Below are positions 1 to 9,042 of a stretch of 64,000 bases of DNA, in pieces; the first letter of the stretch is position 1, and each line of letters begins with the position of its first letter. The DNA comes from Alphaproteobacteria bacterium (GTDB lineage: Bacteria > Pseudomonadota > Alphaproteobacteria > Sphingomonadales > Sphingomonadaceae), in contig JAHJHL010000192.1 of the NCBI GenBank assembly GCA_018823905.1, positions 1-64,000 on the forward strand. The letters are read 5' to 3'. The notes under the pieces are model-generated. The model saw only the letters and a program-made list of their open reading frames with translations. It did no database searches and was not told the origin of the DNA. The position numbers and the translations under genes are program-made.

Positions 1-599
1 CCGATGTGTGATTCTGCCAGCCCGCGCGCGCGGGCAGGAGATTTGGAAGCGATCGCCTCAATGATTTCATCATGTTCACGTGCGGTATCGGCCATGAAAT
101 GATTGAAACCACCGGCTTGGTTGATGAAGAAATCAGACATGTCAAAATTGCTGTTCTGCCGCGCGTCGAGAAAGGGCGACTGAGCCATATCGTGGATGAG
201 CTGATGGAAGGCACGGTTGAGTTCGCAATAAATTACCGCGCTGCGCGGCTCGTCAAAGTCGATCGTGAGAATACGTGCTTGCAGCGCGCGCAAATCGCGC
301 GTTTGCGAATCGGTCCGACGCGCTGCCGCCAGTTCCGTCAGCAGTCCCTCGAGCCTTTCAAACATGATATAGAAATCTGCGATCTGGTCATAGCTTGGAT
401 TTATCACCTCGCAACCGACCTGCGGAATTATGCGAACAAATCCTTCCGAACTCAAACGGTTGAGCGCGGCCATGATCGGCTGGCGGCTCGCTCCGGTATC
501 GCTCACAAGATCCTTGACCGACAGCCGCTGGCCAAAATTATATTGCGCGCCAACCATTCGGCTAACGAGAAGATCGTAAATTTCATCCTTCTTGTTCAC
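1..599 (-). CDS. GntR-family transcriptional regulator (FCD-type), truncated by the window edge
   Basis: Manual minus-strand translation from GTG at 599: ...QRLSVKDLVSDTGASRQPIMAALNRLSSEGFVRIIPQVGCEVINPSYDQIADFYIMFERLEGLLTELAAAR...; winged helix plus FCD-like helical domain; GGAG RBS upstream. Not in the ORF track because no stop codon lies in the window. Confidence 0.8.
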   Translation of the reverse strand, partial: MNKKDEIYDLLVSRMVGAQYNFGQRLSVKDLVSDTGASRQPIMAALNRLSSEGFVRIIPQVGCEVINPSYDQIADFYIMFERLEGLLTELAAARRTDSQTRDLRALQARILTIDFDEPRSAVIYCELNRAFHQLIHDMAQSPFLDARQNSNFDMSDFFINQAGGFNHFMADTAREHDEIIEAIASKSPARARGLAESHI

Positions 600-790
600 T
601 CGAATTGTCTCCAACTTTGGCGCTGCTACGCACGCCGCGAATATCCCCCTTGATTCAGCAAGAACGCAAGAGTCAGTCGTTGGCGAACGGATCCGGCTGC
701 AAGAGCTGTTCGCAACGGAAATCGACAGATTCACTCTGCATATTTTGTTCGGCGCAATCGATCGTGGACAGCAAGTCTTTTTATAAGCGC

Positions 791-2017
791 TTACCATGCG
801 CGATCACGCGCCATATTCGCCAAACGAATGATCGCCGCCAGATGATCGTTCCAACTCTTCATTGCTTCGCGCTTCTCGTCCTTCCAGTCGTGGCGCTGGT
901 AGATACCGGCGACGCCCGCGCGGGAACCTCCGACGTGATTGAGCACAGCTTCGGTCACTTCAAATCGAACGCCTAGCCGTTGAAACCCGGTTGCAAGAGT
1001 TCGTCTCAAGTCATGCAGTCGCCAGTCCGGTAACGGTTCGCGGCCGTCTTGCGACATAAGCAGGTCGAGCTTGATCTTGCCTTTGCTATATCCGGTGAAC
1101 CTTCCGCCCCTGGAGGTCGTGAACATCCTGCCGCTACGCGGCCAGATAGCCGACCCGGCAACCTCGTCGAGGATCGCAACTGCAAGTTCGTTGAGCGGAA
1201 TTCGGTTGGGCTCGCCATTCTTTGCCCGTTCGCCGGGCAGGGTCCATAGGAGATCTTTACGGTTGAGTTCCTCCCAACGCAGCGACGAAACCTCCTCTCG
1301 TCGCTGACCGGTGACGATCAGAAGGCGGATGATGGGTCCGAAACAGGAATGCGTGTTTGGCGCCGCCATCCAGATGCGGCCAAGCTCCTCGTCTGAAAGC
1401 CAGCGATCGCGAGGTTTGACCGGGGGCGGGGTTTCCATGCCTTCCATCGGACTCCGATCGATATCTCCCCGGCTGACGGCCCAGCGCAAAAGGCGGCGCA
1501 AAACAGCGAAGACGTTACGGATATTTGCGATCTGCGCGCGCGGCATGCGGTCGAAGACGGCAACGATGTCGATTCGCGTAAGATTGGGAAGGGGCTTTGA
1601 TCCCAAGACCGGCTTTACATGCAGCTCGAGGCTGCGCTTGACGAGGCGCCTCCAGCCTTCTCCAACGCAGGCCTCAGCGAAGCGATCAGAGTAATTATCG
1701 AAGGCTAGATCGACCGACTCTCGCCGTCGTTGCCGCTCTGCTTCGCCTGGATCGATTCCCTGGGCGATCAGAATAGCCAGTCGCTCCGCTTCGGCTCTGG
1801 CGGTGGCTGGCGTCCATGGCGAGCCATGGCTGCCTATCGTGTAGCGACGCGTCTTAGATTCGCGACCGCCCATTCGGAATTGCAACACGTAAGACACGGC
1901 GCCAGCTTTGGTTCGCTTTGCGCCAAAACCCTTTATGCTATCATCCCAAAGAATGTCATGTTGCCCGCTCGAAATGAGAGCATCGACCGACCGTTTTGTG
2001 ATCTTTCCGCTTGCCAT
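791..2017 (-). CDS. Tyrosine-type site-specific recombinase/integrase
   Basis: MASGKITKRSVDALISSGQHDILWDDSIKGFGAKRTKAGAVSYVLQFRMGG... N-terminal arm; catalytic core TGQRREEVSSLRWEEL...LHDLRRTLATGFQRLGV...LNHVGGSRAGVAGIYQRHD. Confidence 0.93.
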   Translation of the reverse strand: MASGKITKRSVDALISSGQHDILWDDSIKGFGAKRTKAGAVSYVLQFRMGGRESKTRRYTIGSHGSPWTPATARAEAERLAILIAQGIDPGEAERQRRRESVDLAFDNYSDRFAEACVGEGWRRLVKRSLELHVKPVLGSKPLPNLTRIDIVAVFDRMPRAQIANIRNVFAVLRRLLRWAVSRGDIDRSPMEGMETPPPVKPRDRWLSDEELGRIWMAAPNTHSCFGPIIRLLIVTGQRREEVSSLRWEELNRKDLLWTLPGERAKNGEPNRIPLNELAVAILDEVAGSAIWPRSGRMFTTSRGGRFTGYSKGKIKLDLLMSQDGREPLPDWRLHDLRRTLATGFQRLGVRFEVTEAVLNHVGGSRAGVAGIYQRHDWKDEKREAMKSWNDHLAAIIRLANMARDRAW

Positions 2018-2149
2018 AAATTGGTCTCCCAATACGGCGTTTCCAGCAATCACCCGGCAATCACCGTGGCGGAAATTGCCGCGTAATTGGGGAAAAGATA
2101 GCATAGGGAGTGGCTATAAAAAACTAGCCTTTTCAACCCTATAGCACTC

Positions 2150-2863
2150 CTATATACGCCTCCAGCGAAAATACCAGACCTCATGCCCCAGTCGGCGCGC
2201 CTTGGCTTCATAGCGCGTTTCGGGCCAGCCGCCGGGGCGCTTCTGGAAATCCTGCGCGTCCGTGGCCAGCCATTCGAACTGGTGGCGGTGGCGGCGCATG
2301 ACCATCAGGGCATGTTGCAGATAGATCGGGTGGTCGGTGCCGAAACGGAATTCGCCGCCGGGCTTCAGTTTGGCCGCGATCAGGTCGAGCGGGCCGTCGT
2401 TCATCATCCGTCGCTTCGCGTGCCGCGCCTTGGGCCAGGGATCGGGGTGGAGCAGATAGGCAAAGCTGAGCGCGCCGTCGGGAATGCGCTGTAACACCTC
2501 CAGCGCGTCGCCATGATGAATGCGGACATTGCCCAGCGGCAACTTTGCACCATGATCCCCTGCAACATGAACCAGCGCCTGCGCGACCCCGTTGATGAAG
2601 GGTTCGGCGCCGATAAAACCATGATCGGGCAGCATGTCGGCGCGCGCCGCCATATGCTCGCCGCCGCCAAAACCAATTTCAAAATGCAACTGACATGCGG
2701 ATCCGAACACACGCTGCGCGGAAACTTCGCCAACATCCGGCACCGCAATCTGCGGCAACAAATTATCCACCAGCTCCTGCTGCCCCGCGCGCAGGGGCTT
2801 GCCCTTCGAACGGCCATAAAGGCGGTTGATCGTGGTCGGGTCGCCGGGTTTGTGCGCAGTCAT
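2150..2863 (-). CDS. trmB: tRNA (guanine(46)-N7)-methyltransferase
   Basis: LHFEIGFGGGEHMAARA and LLHPDPWPKARHAKRRMMN motifs. Confidence 0.95.
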   Translation of the reverse strand: MTAHKPGDPTTINRLYGRSKGKPLRAGQQELVDNLLPQIAVPDVGEVSAQRVFGSACQLHFEIGFGGGEHMAARADMLPDHGFIGAEPFINGVAQALVHVAGDHGAKLPLGNVRIHHGDALEVLQRIPDGALSFAYLLHPDPWPKARHAKRRMMNDGPLDLIAAKLKPGGEFRFGTDHPIYLQHALMVMRRHRHQFEWLATDAQDFQKRPGGWPETRYEAKARRLGHEVWYFRWRRI

Positions 2864-2911
2864 GCCGCGCGCGTTAGCGCCGCGACCCCGCGGCCGCAAG
2901 ACAGGCCGCGG

Positions 2912-4003
2912 TTAAAGCGCGTCGCTGGTGATGCTGATCGTCTTGTTCTTGCCCCAGGTCGGAACCGCCGTGACGCGGCGGTTGGCGGCGACAATCTCCA
3001 TCACCCGCTGGGGAGAGGGCAGCCGATCCTGCGCGGCAAATCCGATATTCTGTGTTGCCGTTACCGCGGTGATGGAGAAACGCGGTTCCGCCGGTTTGTC
3101 CTTTTCGGTCATCGCGATCACCTTCGCACCCGGGTCGGGTCCGACCCAGATTCCATTGCCATTGTCGCCAACCGCCAGCAGGTAATTTTCGCTATCGGCG
3201 TTCTGACGATAGATTCGGGTATTGCCGCCAAGATCCGGATCACGACACCAGCGCACCGCGGCGAGCGCCGCCACCGTCGCGGGCGTCTGTTTGGTTTTGC
3301 TGCGCGCCGCGGCCATGCTCAAAAGACCGGACATCATGTCCGCACCGCCATTTTTCGGGGCGTCCTTCGCCGCGACGGGAAAGCTGAGCGGAGCGGGGCA
3401 ATCGCCGATCGGAACGGCTTCAGGCGCGACAGGAATTTTCCGCGGCCACTGAATTTGCGCCAACGCGGTGTCCATCCACTGCGAAAGATCGGCAGGCGAG
3501 CGCGTCTGCGACGAGGCGCGCAGCTTGACGTACCAGTCCCCGACCTCAAGCATCGCCACACCCGTGCTGCGGTAGGCGCCCCTTTTTGGTTCATAGACGG
3601 CCTTCAACCCGGCTGCGGTCGATTGGTTCGGCGGGGTGAAGGCTTGTGCGGCGATGGCGATCGCCGGGCGACCAAAAGTATCGCGGTTCTCGATCCCCCA
3701 TTGCGCCTGCGCGAATCACACCGGCACCGCGCCGTTGGTTTTGCGGAACACATAAAATGACAAGGATTCGACGGCGTCGCCCACGACGTAGGACAGGCCG
3801 ACGTCGAGATCGTCGGCTGCATAAGCCATACCACGCTCACGCGCCGCACCGCCCAGCGTCGCTGGAACGACGATGCCGCTATGCTTGTGCTTCCACGACT
3901 TGCCGTCCTTGAGCGGAAGCGGTTGTTGCGCCGCTGCTGGCGAGCTCGCGATGGCCATAGCGACCAAGGCGGCCAAAAGGATTTTCAACCAATGACTTGG
4001 CAT
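2912..4003 (-). pseudogene. Exported hypothetical protein interrupted by an in-frame TGA at 3716-3718
   Basis: Track ORFs 3716..4057 and 2912..3607 are in the same frame; codons 3715-3608 between them are open (FAQAQWGIENRDTFGRPAIAIAAQAFTPPNQSTAAG). Signal peptide MPSHWLKILLAALVAMAIASSPAAAQQ at the N-terminus. Confidence 0.8.
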
Positions 4004-4073
4004 GCGCAACCTCCTCGATCCGACGCGATTGCTGTCAGATCGGGGAGGTGATGGCAAGTGCTGTGGCGCGGTT

Positions 4074-5297
4074 TCAGGCGGCCAGCGCAGCTTTCAGCTT
4101 GTCGGTCAGGTCGGTGCGTTCCCACGGGAAGCTGTCACCATCGGCCGTGCGGCCGAAATGGCCATAGGCCGCGGTCTGCTTGTAGATCGGCTTGTTGAGG
4201 CCGAGGTGGGTGCGGATGCCCTTGGGCGTCAGGCGCACGAGCTGCGGGATCGCGGCCTCGATGCGGCTTTCCTCGACAGTGCCGGTCCCATGCAGATCGA
4301 CATAGATCGACAGCGGTTCGGCAACCCCGATCGCATAGCTGAGCTGGATCGTGCAGCGGCGCGCGAGCCCCGCGGCGACGATATTCTTCGCGAGATAGCG
4401 GGTGATATACGCCGCCGAACGATCGACCTTGGTCGGGTCCTTACCGCTGAACGCGCCGCCGCCGTGCGGAGCGGCGCCGCCATAGGTATCGACGATGATC
4501 TTGCGCCCGGTCAGCCCGGCGTCGCCGTCGGGACCGCCGATCTCGAAACAGCCGGTCGGGTTGATATGATAGATGGTGTTGGCGGTCAGTAGCTCGGCGG
4601 GCAGAACGTCGGCGATCACGCCGAGCACATATTTGCGCAGCTCGGTATATTTCGCCTCGTCGCCGTCGCCATTGTGCCAGAAATAGCCCGGCGCATGCTG
4701 GGTCGACACGACGATCGCGGTCGCCTCGACCGGGCGCTCGTTGGCGTAGCGCAGCGTGACCTGACTCTTGGCATCGGGTTCGAGGAACGGCGCGGTGCCG
4801 GCCTTGCGGTCGGCGGCCATGCGCTCGAGGATCTTGTGGCTGTAATCGAGCGTTGCAGGCATCAGATCGGGGGTTTCGTCCGACGCATAGCCGAACATGA
4901 TTCCCTGATCGCCTGCACCCTCGTCCTTGTTTTCACCGGCATCGACACCCTGCGCAATATGCGCCGATTGCGGGTGCAGATTGTTTTCAAAGCGGAACGT
5001 CTGCCAGTGGAAACCCGACTGTTCGTAACCGATTTCGCGGACGGTCGCGCGCACCGCGGCTTCGACTTCTTCGGGTACGCCGGGCGCCCAATTGCCGTCT
5101 TCGTCCATGATCCCCTTGCCGCGGATCTCGCCCGCCAGCACGACCAGCTGCGTCGTGGTCAGCGTTTCGCAGGCGACGCGCGCTTCGGGATCCTTCGACA
5201 GGAACAGGTCGACGATCGAATCGCTGATCTGGTCGGCAACCTTGTCGGGATGTCCTTCGGACACGCTTTCGGAGGTGAAAAGGAAGCTGTTGCGCAT
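4074..5297 (-). CDS. metK: S-adenosylmethionine synthetase
   Basis: [55 protein letters not shown]. Confidence 0.98.
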   Translation of the reverse strand: MRNSFLFTSESVSEGHPDKVADQISDSIVDLFLSKDPEARVACETLTTTQLVVLAGEIRGKGIMDEDGNWAPGVPEEVEAAVRATVREIGYEQSGFHWQTFRFENNLHPQSAHIAQGVDAGENKDEGAGDQGIMFGYASDETPDLMPATLDYSHKILERMAADRKAGTAPFLEPDAKSQVTLRYANERPVEATAIVVSTQHAPGYFWHNGDGDEAKYTELRKYVLGVIADVLPAELLTANTIYHINPTGCFEIGGPDGDAGLTGRKIIVDTYGGAAPHGGGAFSGKDPTKVDRSAAYITRYLAKNIVAAGLARRCTIQLSYAIGVAEPLSIYVDLHGTGTVEESRIEAAIPQLVRLTPKGIRTHLGLNKPIYKQTAAYGHFGRTADGDSFPWERTDLTDKLKAALAA

Positions 5298-5348
5298 AGG
5301 AGACCTTTTTTGGAACGGATATAAAGGAAGCTTTATGTGACGGCGCTG

Positions 5349-7046
5349 TTAGCGTCCGCGGCGGCGAAAGGCAATGGCCGCCGCGAGCAGCAACAGCGCA
5401 AATCCGACCGGCAGCATGTTGCCGTAACGCGCGAACAGCGTCGGCGCGTGCGCGGCGGGGATGACGGTGTCGATCCGCCCAGCGGCGTGCATCGGCAGCG
5501 ATTCGCGAATGCGGCCGTCGGCATCGATCACCGCGCTGATCCCGGTCGGGGTGGCGCGCACGACGGGCAGGCCTTCCTCGATCGCGCGCAGCCGCGCCTG
5601 CGCCAGATGCTGCGGCGGACCCCATGCTCCGAACCACGCGTCGTTCGACGGGTTGAAGATGAAATCGGGGCGGTGGGCGCGGTCGACGACCTGCCCCGAA
5701 AAGATGATCTCGTAACAGATTTGCAGTCCCGCGCGGCCGAAGGCGCCCAGGTCGAGCGTGCGGGCGCCGGGGCCGGGCCAGAAATCGATGTCGCCGGGGG
5801 CAAGGCGCGACAGGCCGATCGCCGACAGCACCGGGCGCAGCGGCAGATATTCGCCATAAGGCACCAGATGCGCCTTGTCGTACCGCGCGCCGAGTGTGCC
5901 GTCGGCATGCACCGTCATCACAGCATTGCGCGCGCCGACGACGTCGCCGGTCTTGTCGAGCTCGAGCTTGAGCGCCCCGAGCAGCATCAGGTCGCCGGGG
6001 TTCATCAGCGCGGTCAACCGCGCACGCGCCGCGGCGGGTGAACGGTCGTAATAGACCGCCGGATAACCCCATTCGAGATAGTCAGGCACCGCCGCCTCGG
6101 GCCACAGGATCAGGCGTGGGGTGGCGTCCTTCGGCGCGGTCAGCCGCGCGAGCTTGGCGAAATTGGTGTCGGCCTTGGCGCCGACCCATTTGTCGGCCTG
6201 GCCGACGTTGGGCTGGACGACGGTGATGGGGATGGATTTCGGCGTTGGCGGGTCAGCCGGGTTGACGGCTGTGTCGACAAAATTGCCAACTACGCTGGCC
6301 TGTACAAATATCGCTGCAATGAGAGCCGTGGCGATCAATATTCCGCCGAGAATGACGGTCGGAAACGTGCCATCCTTTAATGACGGGCCCAGGGCTCGCC
6401 GCCACGCTGGAAGCCACAGTAGCGCCTGCACGAGGATAAGACCGGCCGCCAGCATGACGATAGCCGACATCCCGTAGGTGCCGACAAGTCGTGTCGGCGA
6501 GAGCAATGGCGTCATCGGTGCCATGATCGCGCTCAGCGGATTCCAGGCAAAGCCGGTGAACACCCAGCTACGCAGCCATTCGGAGAGCGTCCACAACGCG
6601 GCGAAAGCGAGGATGAAGGACAACGTCGCCCCCGCGAAAGCGGGGGCCGCTGGCGGTTTATTCCGCGTAGCGGGGGCGACGAATTTGGTCACCATCCAAG
6701 CCCCCCACGCCGCCAGTGCCGGATAGACCGCGAGATACAGCGCCAAGAGTGCCACCGCGATCCACCCCAGCCACGCGGGCATCGCCGCCTGATAGGTGAA
6801 CGCCGTCGCGATCCAGTTCAGCCCGACGACAAAATGCCCGACCCCGAACGCCCAGCCGATTCCGAACGTCCGCCAGCCCCTGGGGCTGCGCGCCACGAGC
6901 GCCATCCAGCCCGCGAGCGCAAGCAATGTCAGCGGCCAGAAATTCAACGGAGCAAACCCCGTCGCCGAAACGGCACCCAGCGTCAGGGCGATCAGCTTGG
7001 GCCAGCGGTCGGCAAAAGCGGCGATGCGGGGGGATAGCGCGGTCAC
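5349..7046 (-). CDS. lnt: Apolipoprotein N-acyltransferase
   Basis: Multi-TM N-terminus plus carbon-nitrogen hydrolase domain (LILWPEAAVPDYLEW, KAHLVPYGEYLPLRPVL, QICYEIIFSG, NPSNDAWFGAWGPPQHL). Confidence 0.95.
   Translation of the reverse strand: MTALSPRIAAFADRWPKLIALTLGAVSATGFAPLNFWPLTLLALAGWMALVARSPRGWRTFGIGWAFGVGHFVVGLNWIATAFTYQAAMPAWLGWIAVALLALYLAVYPALAAWGAWMVTKFVAPATRNKPPAAPAFAGATLSFILAFAALWTLSEWLRSWVFTGFAWNPLSAIMAPMTPLLSPTRLVGTYGMSAIVMLAAGLILVQALLWLPAWRRALGPSLKDGTFPTVILGGILIATALIAAIFVQASVVGNFVDTAVNPADPPTPKSIPITVVQPNVGQADKWVGAKADTNFAKLARLTAPKDATPRLILWPEAAVPDYLEWGYPAVYYDRSPAAARARLTALMNPGDLMLLGALKLELDKTGDVVGARNAVMTVHADGTLGARYDKAHLVPYGEYLPLRPVLSAIGLSRLAPGDIDFWPGPGARTLDLGAFGRAGLQICYEIIFSGQVVDRAHRPDFIFNPSNDAWFGAWGPPQHLAQARLRAIEEGLPVVRATPTGISAVIDADGRIRESLPMHAAGRIDTVIPAAHAPTLFARYGNMLPVGFALLLLAAAIAFRRRGR
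6625..6680. repeat. 56-bp palindromic repeat inside the lnt coding sequence
   Basis: Perfect 11-bp outer inverted repeat GTCGCCCCCGC (6625-6635) / GCGGGGGCGAC (6670-6680), plus inner hairpin CCCCCGC-GAAA-GCGGGGG (6629-6646); read through in frame as ~VAPATRNKPPAAPAFAGAT. Confidence 0.8.
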
Positions 7047-7079
7047 GCGCGCTGCTTTAGCCGGGCGCCGCGATGCTCA

Positions 7080-7541
7080 CTAGAGCATATATTTCATCTT
7101 GATCGCCTGATGCGTGTCCCCTGACACCGCAAAGCTCGCCGATTTGAACTTCGGCGCGCCCATCCCGATCGCGGGATTGCGCGAAAAACCGAAGCCTTCC
7201 TTGGGCATGAACAGCGCCATATCCATCTTGTTGTTGCTGTTTTCGTCGTGAACGACGGCGACCGCATAGGTGCCGTTGGCGGGGGCCGCGACCTTGAAAT
7301 GACCGGCATTGGCGGCCTTTACCGCCAGCCGTACCGACGCCTTGTCCTTGCTGCAATCGGGGAAAGCCTTGGGATTGGCGGTCAGGCAGACGAGTATCTG
7401 CCCCTTGGTGCTGCGCAGTCCGGTGACACTGACGTCAACCGTCGGCGGCGGCGCGCTCGCCGCGGCGGTGAGCAGCAGCAAAGCTGCCAAGCCCGATATC
7501 GGTGCCGCAAATCTTGTCCCAGAAACGGAAATACAGGCCAT
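7080..7541 (-). CDS. DUF2141-family exported protein
   Basis: Signal peptide then VDVSVTGLRSTKGQILVCLTANPKAFPDC...YAVAVVHDENSNNKMDMALFMPKEGFGFSRNP; typical DUF2141 pattern. Confidence 0.8.
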   Translation of the reverse strand: MACISVSGTRFAAPISGLAALLLLTAAASAPPPTVDVSVTGLRSTKGQILVCLTANPKAFPDCSKDKASVRLAVKAANAGHFKVAAPANGTYAVAVVHDENSNNKMDMALFMPKEGFGFSRNPAIGMGAPKFKSASFAVSGDTHQAIKMKYML

Positions 7542-8196
7542 AATTCCCCCGGTAAGCGGCATGATGCTGCTCGTGATGCGTTGCGGTTATCAGCCACCGC
7601 CCGACTGGTCCATGAACAAGCGCACGCGGAAACATTTCCCACCCCATGTGATTTCCGACCCCCATGACCGTCATGATCGTCAGCACCAGCCCCAGCACCG
7701 CGACATGGATCGGGATCAGGAACACCAGCGCAGGGATCACGACCGCGCCAGTCAGCGCCTCGACCGGATGAAAGCTCATCGCCGCCCACGCCGTCGGCGG
7801 CCGGCTGGCGTGATGCACCGCATGTGCGATGCGGAACGGGCGCGGCCGGTGCATCCAGCGGTGCGTCCAGTAAAACCAGGTGTCATGGGCGAGCAGATAG
7901 GCAAACAGGCTGACCGGCAGATACCAGAGCGGCCAGGCATCGACGTCGGTGTAGATGCGCGTCCAGCCGTGCGCCTGCCAACCCCACGCGACCACCCCCG
8001 CGGGAATCCCGTAAATCGCGGCGCTGGCCAGGCTCCAGCCGATCTCGCGCCACATCTGGGGTTCCAGCCCTCGATAAAGACCGGGGTGCTTGAGCCGCGT
8101 TGCTAAGGCGAAACCGCCGCTACTGATCAGATAACGAACCCCGACGATCAGCGTCATGGCTAGCGCAGACCAGAGCAGGGCGACGGCCGACGTCAC
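7435..8196 (-). CDS. Sterol desaturase / fatty acid hydroxylase superfamily membrane protein
   Basis: Histidine clusters HDTWFYWTHRWMH, HAVHH, HHEQHH; GTG start overlaps the stop of the ParA-like gene (GTGA). Confidence 0.88.
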   Translation of the reverse strand: MTSAVALLWSALAMTLIVGVRYLISSGGFALATRLKHPGLYRGLEPQMWREIGWSLASAAIYGIPAGVVAWGWQAHGWTRIYTDVDAWPLWYLPVSLFAYLLAHDTWFYWTHRWMHRPRPFRIAHAVHHASRPPTAWAAMSFHPVEALTGAVVIPALVFLIPIHVAVLGLVLTIMTVMGVGNHMGWEMFPRALVHGPVGRWLITATHHEQHHAAYRGNYGLYFRFWDKICGTDIGLGSFAAAHRRGERAAADG

Positions 8197-8942
8197 CCGC
8201 GTTTCGCGTCGAGCAGTCCGGCGACCCGCTGCCACAGCGCGGCATAGGCTTGGCCCGCCTTGCTGGACCGGGCATAGGCTGCGAGCGGCTTGCGGCGCGC
8301 CGCCATCTGTTCGACGATGCTCGCCATCGGCAGCACCGGCCAAGCGGCTTCGGCGGCCAGCGCGGCGCGGTGGAGTCCCCGCCGCGCATCGACCATGGCA
8401 TAGACGGGCAGCAGGGGCGCGCTGTCCTTTTTGGCCGGACGCAGATGCGCGATCACTTCGTCGAGCGCGCGGCGCGACAGCGGCGAAGGGATCACCGGTA
8501 CAACGATGAGGTCGGCCGCGCGCATCATCTGCTCGCTCGTTTCGGTCAGTCCCGGCGGGCAGTCGAGGATGATGCGATCATAATCGGCGCCGATGTCGGC
8601 GAGCAGCCGTGCGAGGCGTTTTTTCTTGCCCGCGTCAAGGAACAGCGCATCAAGGCCGCGCAGCGACGTGTCGGCGGGCAGCAGGTCGAGTCCAGGGATC
8701 GTCGTTTTGGTAACGAGCTTGGACGGCGCGACGTCGCGGTCGAACACCTGTTCGGCAGTGCGTTTGCCCGGCCCGTCGTGGCCGAGAATGAAGCTAGCCG
8801 CCGCCTGCCCGTCAAGATCCCAAAGCAGCGTGCGCCCGCCCGCTTGCAGCGCCGCCTCGGCTGCCAGATTCACCGCCAGGCTGGTTTTTCCGACGCCGCC
8901 TTTCAGGCTGTAAATCGCGATGACATGCGCCGTTTTGCTCAT
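8193..8942 (-). CDS. ParA/MinD-family P-loop ATPase
   Basis: MSKTAHVIAIYSLKGGVGKTSLAVNLA deviant Walker A; DRIILDCPPGLTETSE. Confidence 0.93.
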   Translation of the reverse strand: MSKTAHVIAIYSLKGGVGKTSLAVNLAAEAALQAGGRTLLWDLDGQAAASFILGHDGPGKRTAEQVFDRDVAPSKLVTKTTIPGLDLLPADTSLRGLDALFLDAGKKKRLARLLADIGADYDRIILDCPPGLTETSEQMMRAADLIVVPVIPSPLSRRALDEVIAHLRPAKKDSAPLLPVYAMVDARRGLHRAALAAEAAWPVLPMASIVEQMAARRKPLAAYARSSKAGQAYAALWQRVAGLLDAKRG

Positions 8943-9042
8943 GTCGCCCGGATTCGGTCGTTTCTGCCGGCAAGTCAAGCAGGGAGCGACCGGCACGGCG
9001 AACGGCTTTGCGCTTCGTCGTTAGCGCCGCTAGGGCGGACGG

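Noticed and set aside
3716-3718. TGA as a selenocysteine codon
   Set aside because: No recognisable bSECIS hairpin immediately downstream, no selenoprotein-family similarity, and a single TGG-to-TGA change explains the data more simply.
8193-8942. ParA gene as part of a plasmid partition module
   Set aside because: No ParB or parS-like sites adjacent and it is operonic with a desaturase; more likely a chromosomal orphan ParA/MinD-like ATPase.
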